A stretch of 64,000 nt of DNA from Mytilus edulis (Eukaryota > Mollusca > Bivalvia > Mytilida > Mytilidae): contig NC_092350.1 in NCBI RefSeq assembly GCF_963676685.1, positions 4,701,486 to 4,765,485 on the forward strand, given 5' to 3'. Positions within the stretch are counted from its first letter, which is position 1. Each line of letters starts with the position of its first letter. The position numbers were made by a program, and so were the translations under genes. This document shows positions 58,791-64,000 of the stretch, piece after piece. Below the pieces are notes generated by a model, which did no database searches, was not told where the DNA came from, and saw only the letters and a list, made by a program, of their open reading frames with translations.

Positions 58791-60131
58791 TGGCTTGTGT
58801 CGTGTTAGGTTGATTTCCTATGCACCTTCGGAATACACAAATATTTTCACATATTTGGAAATTAGTTAAATAACGGATGGGATCAAAGCAGTTTATTGTC
58901 GATTAGTCTTAATTTTAAACACTGTTATAGAAATTAAAAGTGTAAACCGTTTTTATACTTTCCATTTCCAATTTCTTTTTTCTTTGTTTAAATGATTTTA
59001 TAAAAAACAATGCTTTGTCTGAATGATTTAAAAAAAAAAACTTGTTTGAATGATTTTATAAACCGACTTATAGTCTACTACGTTCCTTTTTCCTGCACTT
59101 ACACTAATTCAGAATAAAAAGTAGAATACAGCAATGCATTTATAGGACATTTCGATTTCAATTGTATTACATGCAAACAATGTAAAATTTATGATTTCCG
59201 TACTATAAATTTCCTCTGTAAAACAAACAAAAAACAATGGACTATTTTTATCTTCCGTACTGTAAATTTCCTCTAAGGAAATAAAAATGTGAACGATAAA
59301 AAGATTATTTCATTTTTATGCAAACTTGGATTAAAGTATTAGTAGAATTGCCTTTTTCAAATACAAATGAGGTGTGTAAATGTTGATTGTATATAATATT
59401 TTCTCAACTATGGTCTCGTAAATGTAACACAACCCTGCTAAAAAGGATTTCGTTTGTTTATATTTTTTGCTATATGTTGTTGATATCTTGGACTAATTCA
59501 TTGAATCTATTTGTCCAAGCTGATAAAACTGCTTTTTTTATGTATACCAATTGTTTGTGGTTTTTTTTCTATACACCATTGAGAAGTGCCTTTACTGACA
59601 TATACAATGTAGATGCCAAACGACTGAACAGATAAAGTAAAGAAGTTGATGATATGTCATTACATGAAACAAAATTAATACAAGCACGTCACAATAGCCA
59701 CAGCAAAATACATTATTTTAGAGGAATGACACAGTTTTATATAGCTTTAATATGCACCAAAACTAATGATACCACACTGTGCACTGAAAGTTCATGACGG
59801 CCCTAAGCACCGATAAGAGCAGAATTCTTTGATAAATTTCGGTAAAGCTACATCTATATGTTTTTATTTAAAAACCTGAATATCAACACATATATTGCCT
59901 TATTCTGTAAAAGTATAGTTGTCTCTTAAGCCAAATATTTATGACACCATGGTGCCATAAAACAATTAAATTATATATTGACAAGCTGGAATATAGCTGC
60001 AGGCTACACTGGTATAGTATTATAAAATTTGTTAAGAAAAGCCATAAAAAAAACCCATATATTTTACCAATTCTTAACATGTCCATGAGGTTAGATTTAT
60101 TTTAACGCATGCATTTTCAATCTTTAATATG

Positions 60132-60197
60132 AGTAAGTTATACATGTAACTCACTTAGTTATACATGTAACTCACTTAGTTATACATGTAACTCACT
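60132..60197. repeat. 21-bp tandem repeat, three copies
   Basis: Unit core TTATACATGTAACTCACTTA, with anchors at 60138, 60159 and 60180. Confidence 0.9.
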
Positions 60198-60307
60198 CAT
60201 GTAAAGTTGGTCTTAGATGGATTTGACTTTTTAGGTTTATGTTGGTCGTATAGCTCATCAATTGTTTCGGTTTATATGAACTTTTGGCTTTCAAATATTT
60301 GGTTCGA

Positions 60308-60349
60308 GCGTTTCTGATGAAGTTAAATTCAGACAAGCGTTTCGGACGC
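60308..60349 (+). ncRNA. Degenerate hammerhead motif
   Basis: Plus strand: GCGUUU pairs with GGACGC as stem I, the core CUGAUGA is intact, but the GAA segment reads GAC and stem II is weak. It is probably inactive. Most of it has been amplified into the adjoining 38-bp array. Confidence 0.5.
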
Positions 60350-60471
60350 ATGAAATGAAGTTAAATTCAGACAAGCGTTTCGGACGCATGAAATGAAGTT
60401 AAATTCAGACAAGCGTTTAGAACGCATGAAATGAAGTTAAATTCAGACAAGCGTTTCGGACGCATGAAATG
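60319..60471. repeat. 38-bp tandem array derived from a hammerhead motif
   Basis: Four copies of a 38-bp unit containing AAATTCAGACAAGCGTTTCG and GACGCATGAA. The first copy overlaps the hammerhead-like motif. Later copies have TGAAATGA in place of CTGATGA. Confidence 0.85.
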
Positions 60472-60709
60472 TATATATATAATAATTTGTTGTGTTCATA
60501 TTTTATCAACCGTTAACCATTTGATATTGGGTTCGTATTTTTTTCAAATACGTTATATTTTACTTTTTCTCGAAATTCTCGAAGGTTAAAAAAACATTAT
60601 TGTTTTCCGGAGGAATTGGATGCTGGTGGTTTAAATAGTCTGTTGTATTACAAACATATTTTATTGTCGAAATAATACATGACAAAAGAATAGGACACAA
60701 GTTATATTC

Positions 60710-60729
60710 GGGGGGGGGGGGGGGGGGGG
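60710..60729 (+). repeat. G20 homopolymer
   Basis: An uninterrupted run of 20 G. It could form a G-quadruplex and is prone to assembly or sequencing length error. It has no inverted partner nearby, unlike 18883-18900. Confidence 0.85.
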
Positions 60730-61310
60730 TGTATTTTTGCGACTTCTATAAAATCATGTCAGTGGCGGAGCAACCAAAGTTCACAAATATTTAGATTTCA
60801 CAGCCATTTAACATATTTTGATAAGTATGTGAGAGCGGTTATTCCTTTCGAGAGAAAACAGTCGTTTTCTTCCATAAAGAGATGCACTTAAAGACTGACT
60901 ATTACATATTTATCAATAGTAAGTTCTAAGTTTACACAAAATTCTCAAACTATTGTGTAATGGTGTAATTTGGAAGTAACAAACAAATCTATTTATTGTT
61001 ATAACTAAAGAGTCTTTCAAAGAAATACGATTCTACGTTTCAATACATTTAAGAGTATCTGATGAAATGTTCAAACTGAAATTTGATTGTATAGATTCTT
61101 GTAAAATAACAATGTCAAACTGTTTCTTTTGTTTTAATATTTACACGGTTTGTTTGCGTGTACTTATGTTTGCAACAACAATATCTATTTTAAGTGGAAC
61201 TTTTATTTTTTGCTTCAAAGAATTGAAAAGTCCTTCTTAAACCACAAACCTTTCCCTTTGTTTATCAGTATGTTTATATTTTGTCTGTGGGGACTTATGT
61301 TTAAACTGTT

Positions 61311-61377
61311 ATGACACAACTTAGAATGCCACAACTTAGAATGCCACAACTTAGAATGCCACAACTTAGAATGCCAC
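61311..61377. repeat. 15-bp tandem repeat
   Basis: About 4.5 copies of CCACAACTTAGAATG. Confidence 0.9.
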
Positions 61378-61406
61378 GAACAACTTAAATCAAACATAAA
61401 TATCAA

Positions 61407-61490
61407 AAAGAAGATGTGGTATGAGTGTAAATGAAACAACTCTTCACAAAAGACCGAATGACACAGAAATTAACAACATTAGGTTGAGTT
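61407..61490 (-). repeat. Family A fragment
   Basis: Starts AAGAAGATGTGGTATGAGTG and continues CAAAAGACCGAATGACAC. Confidence 0.7.
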
Positions 61491-61969
61491 GTATAATTAC
61501 TGCACTATATAAAATCTTTTTTATTTGTAATAGCTCCAAATGTTCATTATTGTAGTTACATGTAGTGGGGGTAAAGAATGTCGTTCTAGAATGGAAGGTC
61601 ACAACTACTTCTGATCAAGATCAGTACCTAAAACAAAACTAGTATGGTTATCATTTTAATGAGAATTCACCTGCCTTATCATAATTAATTACAAACTTTA
61701 AATGAAATATATCACTTCATAAATTGATTAAATCAAAACGCTTTTCTGAATTGACCTTCAGCAGCAGCGATTTACCACAATCATTTGCAAGCCAGCGTTT
61801 TACAATTAGTTGCATTTTTGAGCGATATGTCACCAAAAGGATAAAAGAAAATTTTTTAATTCCCTTCAAGTCAATTTGCCTAAAGGAATTCGAACCTCAG
61901 TTTCTTATAATTCCCAAATTTGTTCAAGTTGAATGTAGGAAAGGTATACTTTGAATCATGTTAATGCTT

Positions 61970-62050
61970 AGGCACTGACTAATGAGCTGATGTTGCCATC
62001 GTATACTAGCAGTCCAGCAGCTGCGATATCGACCCAGTACTATATGTAGC
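61970..62050 (-). repeat. Fragment related to the retrozyme unit
   Basis: CTAGCAGTCCAGCAGC and ATCGACCCAGTA resemble the AGTCCACCAGCAGAGGCATCG segment of the 350-bp retrozyme unit (for example 25580-25612). No hammerhead is present in it. Confidence 0.4.
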
Positions 62051-62900
62051 ATATGCAAATAACACCATAAGATTGGTGAAACTGAATCGCTTTAATGAAT
62101 TTACTTTCGTCAAATATTAAATAGCTATTTTATTTGCAATAACAATTTTTTTTATGGTAATTCCTTTCGGTGAATATGTGGACATTTTCTAGTAAGAAGG
62201 TCATTTTAAAAGTCCTGATGAAAGACATTTAAAAACTGACCTTTTCATAACTTGGTCAAATTTAATTCACATAGTTTAAACTGGAAGTACCAAATCTATT
62301 TTTAGTGGAAATTTTCACCTAAACTTCAAAGAATTAGAAAATCTTACCTTCTTGGGCCTCAATTTTTTTTCTTTGTTTGTTAGTATTTCAAAATGTTTGA
62401 TTGTTGTGCGAATTTATGTTTGAAATTATCAGGACATAGTTTACATAGATACGGACAACTATAATCAAATAATTATTTTGAAATTAAATAGAGTTGAATT
62501 ATTAATCAAGTATATATAAACTTCTTCAAAAGTAATAGATCCCCATGCTTATATGTAGTGAAGGTAAATATTATTGTCTTTGAAGGAAGGTTACGATTTC
62601 CTCTCATCAAATTCAGCACCTGGAACAAACCTATGCTGACTATCTAAATATGATTTGACTAGCCCTTCTAGATGTACACTTCACTTTAGTCTGATGACTT
62701 ATGAAATCCTGATTGTTTCGCACGATAACAATTAGAAATGCTTTCTCGAAAGTTATTATTGTTATCATTTTATTCATAGGTCTTTAACTTGAGCATCTAA
62801 ATACCGGTATTTGACTTGTCATTCCTTCTTTCGTTTGACTATGACATATTATTAACCAACTAAGTACATTATTGCCAACAATGACTGTTTATTAAAAAAT

Positions 62901-62985
62901 TTCTGTAATGGCCCTGTTTTTCTGTAATGGTCCTGTTTTTTCTGTAATGGCCCTGTTTTTCTGTAATGGCCCTGTATTAATGCCT
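62901..62985. repeat. 20-bp tandem repeat (four copies)
   Basis: Units of TCTGTAATGGCCCTGTTTTT. The same TAATGGCCCTGT motif forms the arms of the hairpin element at 63265-63426. Confidence 0.85.
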
Positions 62986-63264
62986 AGCTTGTCTGTATTA
63001 AGCCCAGTTTTTTAGTATTTTATTTAGTTTAGTAACCAGCAACCACCATTAAGGAACCATATAAAGGGATCACTGTTCATCCTGTTTTTCAACACATAAC
63101 CTCTTTCAACTTAATATCTTGGATATTTGGTATATTTAAAGCTTTATCATGAGTGTGAAGTACAATTTCTTTTTCAAACTAAACTTTCATTAAAAGAGCA
63201 AGAGGATACATATAGTTGGCAGCAACACATACACTTTTGTTTAGTTGGTTAATTAATGTATTAA

Positions 63265-63426
63265 GAATGGATGTTTGCTAATGGCCCTGTTATATGTCCT
63301 CGTGCAGCAATAATGGCCTCGGATGTCTGTAATGGCACTCGGCGTTGCCTCGGACCATTACAGACTTCCTCGACCATTATTACAGACCTTAGATATATAA
63401 CAGGGCCATTATAAAAACACCCATTC
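63265..63426. mobile_element. Hairpin miniature element
   Basis: A 162-bp near-palindrome with ends GAATGG and CCATTC, arms including TAATGGCCCTGTTATAT and its inverse, and a short centre near 63345. Probably a MITE-like foldback sequence. No clear target duplication. Confidence 0.75.
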
Positions 63427-63550
63427 ATTAAATACTATAGTAATAATGTAACTGTTTTATAGTATTGTATACTCATCAATGGTTATTTCCTTCTTGATTC
63501 TTCATTAGAATTAATTAAACTCATCATAGATACCCGGCTTTAAATTTATA

Positions 63551-63592
63551 TAGAAGCGCGTTTCGTCAACAAAATACTCAACAGTGCAGCTC
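63551..63592 (-). ncRNA. Decayed hammerhead motif
   Basis: Minus strand: CGAAACGCGCUUC matches the GAA and stem III part of 17291-17334, but the core reads CUGUUGA (A6 to U) and stem II is broken. Inactive. Confidence 0.4.
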
Positions 63593-64000
63593 GAATAAAA
63601 AAAGTTAATAATTCCAAAATATGTGCTAAGTTAAGGAGTACCCTAAATTCCATATGATTTTGCAAATACAGCTAAAGTAATATTTTCCTGGGGAAGAACA
63701 TCTTTAGAATTTCAAAATTTTGCATGAATGTAAACAATAAACTACATTAGCAACACGATAGCATCGATCTGCACGTCAACATATTAAAACATTTGTTTTG
63801 TGAAATATGGTGAACAAACACCTATACAAAATATTTTTGAATAACGCATACAGAACTTTATTTCTTTTAACATTTAGTGCTAACCACAAAACACCGATTT
63901 ATCCCACAAATATATATCTATACTTTTTAAAAACTAGAGTAGTTAATATGTAAGAGCGTAAAACATGACAGTTTATGCCATTCGTTCCATAATTATTTTT

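Overview
This looks like nuclear DNA from a bivalve mollusc, most likely a Mytilus-type mussel. The evidence is AT-rich sequence with short spliced genes, a paired C1q-domain gene family, an ETS factor with introns, and several dispersed repeats that I associate with mussel genomes (inference from memory, not from a search). Only three host genes can be supported: two C1q-domain genes (plus strand) and one ETS transcription factor gene (minus strand). Most of the rest is mobile or repetitive DNA.

Layout. 1-1.2 kb is a 22-bp minisatellite. 3.15-10.27 kb is a complete Ty3/gypsy-type LTR retrotransposon on the minus strand: one intact 1606-residue gag-pol frame and two 814-bp LTRs that read as identical, so a very young insertion. 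10.9-26.3 kb and 29.4-37.6 kb are two direct copies of a segmental duplication. Each copy holds an 82-bp minisatellite, a TATA box, a three-exon secreted C1q-domain gene, a hairpin element and a single hammerhead ribozyme motif. The first copy is almost twice as long because it later took in more elements: a G-tract hairpin element, a nest of four elements including a 1.56-kb foldback-like transposon, and a tandem 350-bp array in which every unit carries a hammerhead ribozyme (retrozyme-like). The second copy serves as the empty-site control for these insertions.

38-43 kb holds two decayed Penelope-like reverse transcriptases and a 1.1-kb array of 39-bp repeats. 49.4-53.1 kb (minus strand) is an ESE-type (ELF3/EHF/ELF5-like) ETS gene with a Pointed domain. 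It has two alternative terminal exons, each supplying a different second half of the ETS DNA-binding domain. 54.4-64 kb is non-coding, with scattered fragments, short tandem repeats, a G20 tract, a decayed hammerhead array and a 160-bp hairpin element.

The C1q genes probably encode secreted lectin-like recognition proteins of innate immunity; they differ most in one short C-terminal stretch. The ETS factor would act in the nucleus, and its two exon choices could give different DNA contacts. The most unusual signals are the retrozyme array, the alternative ETS exons and the strict 11-bp subrepeats of the foldback element.
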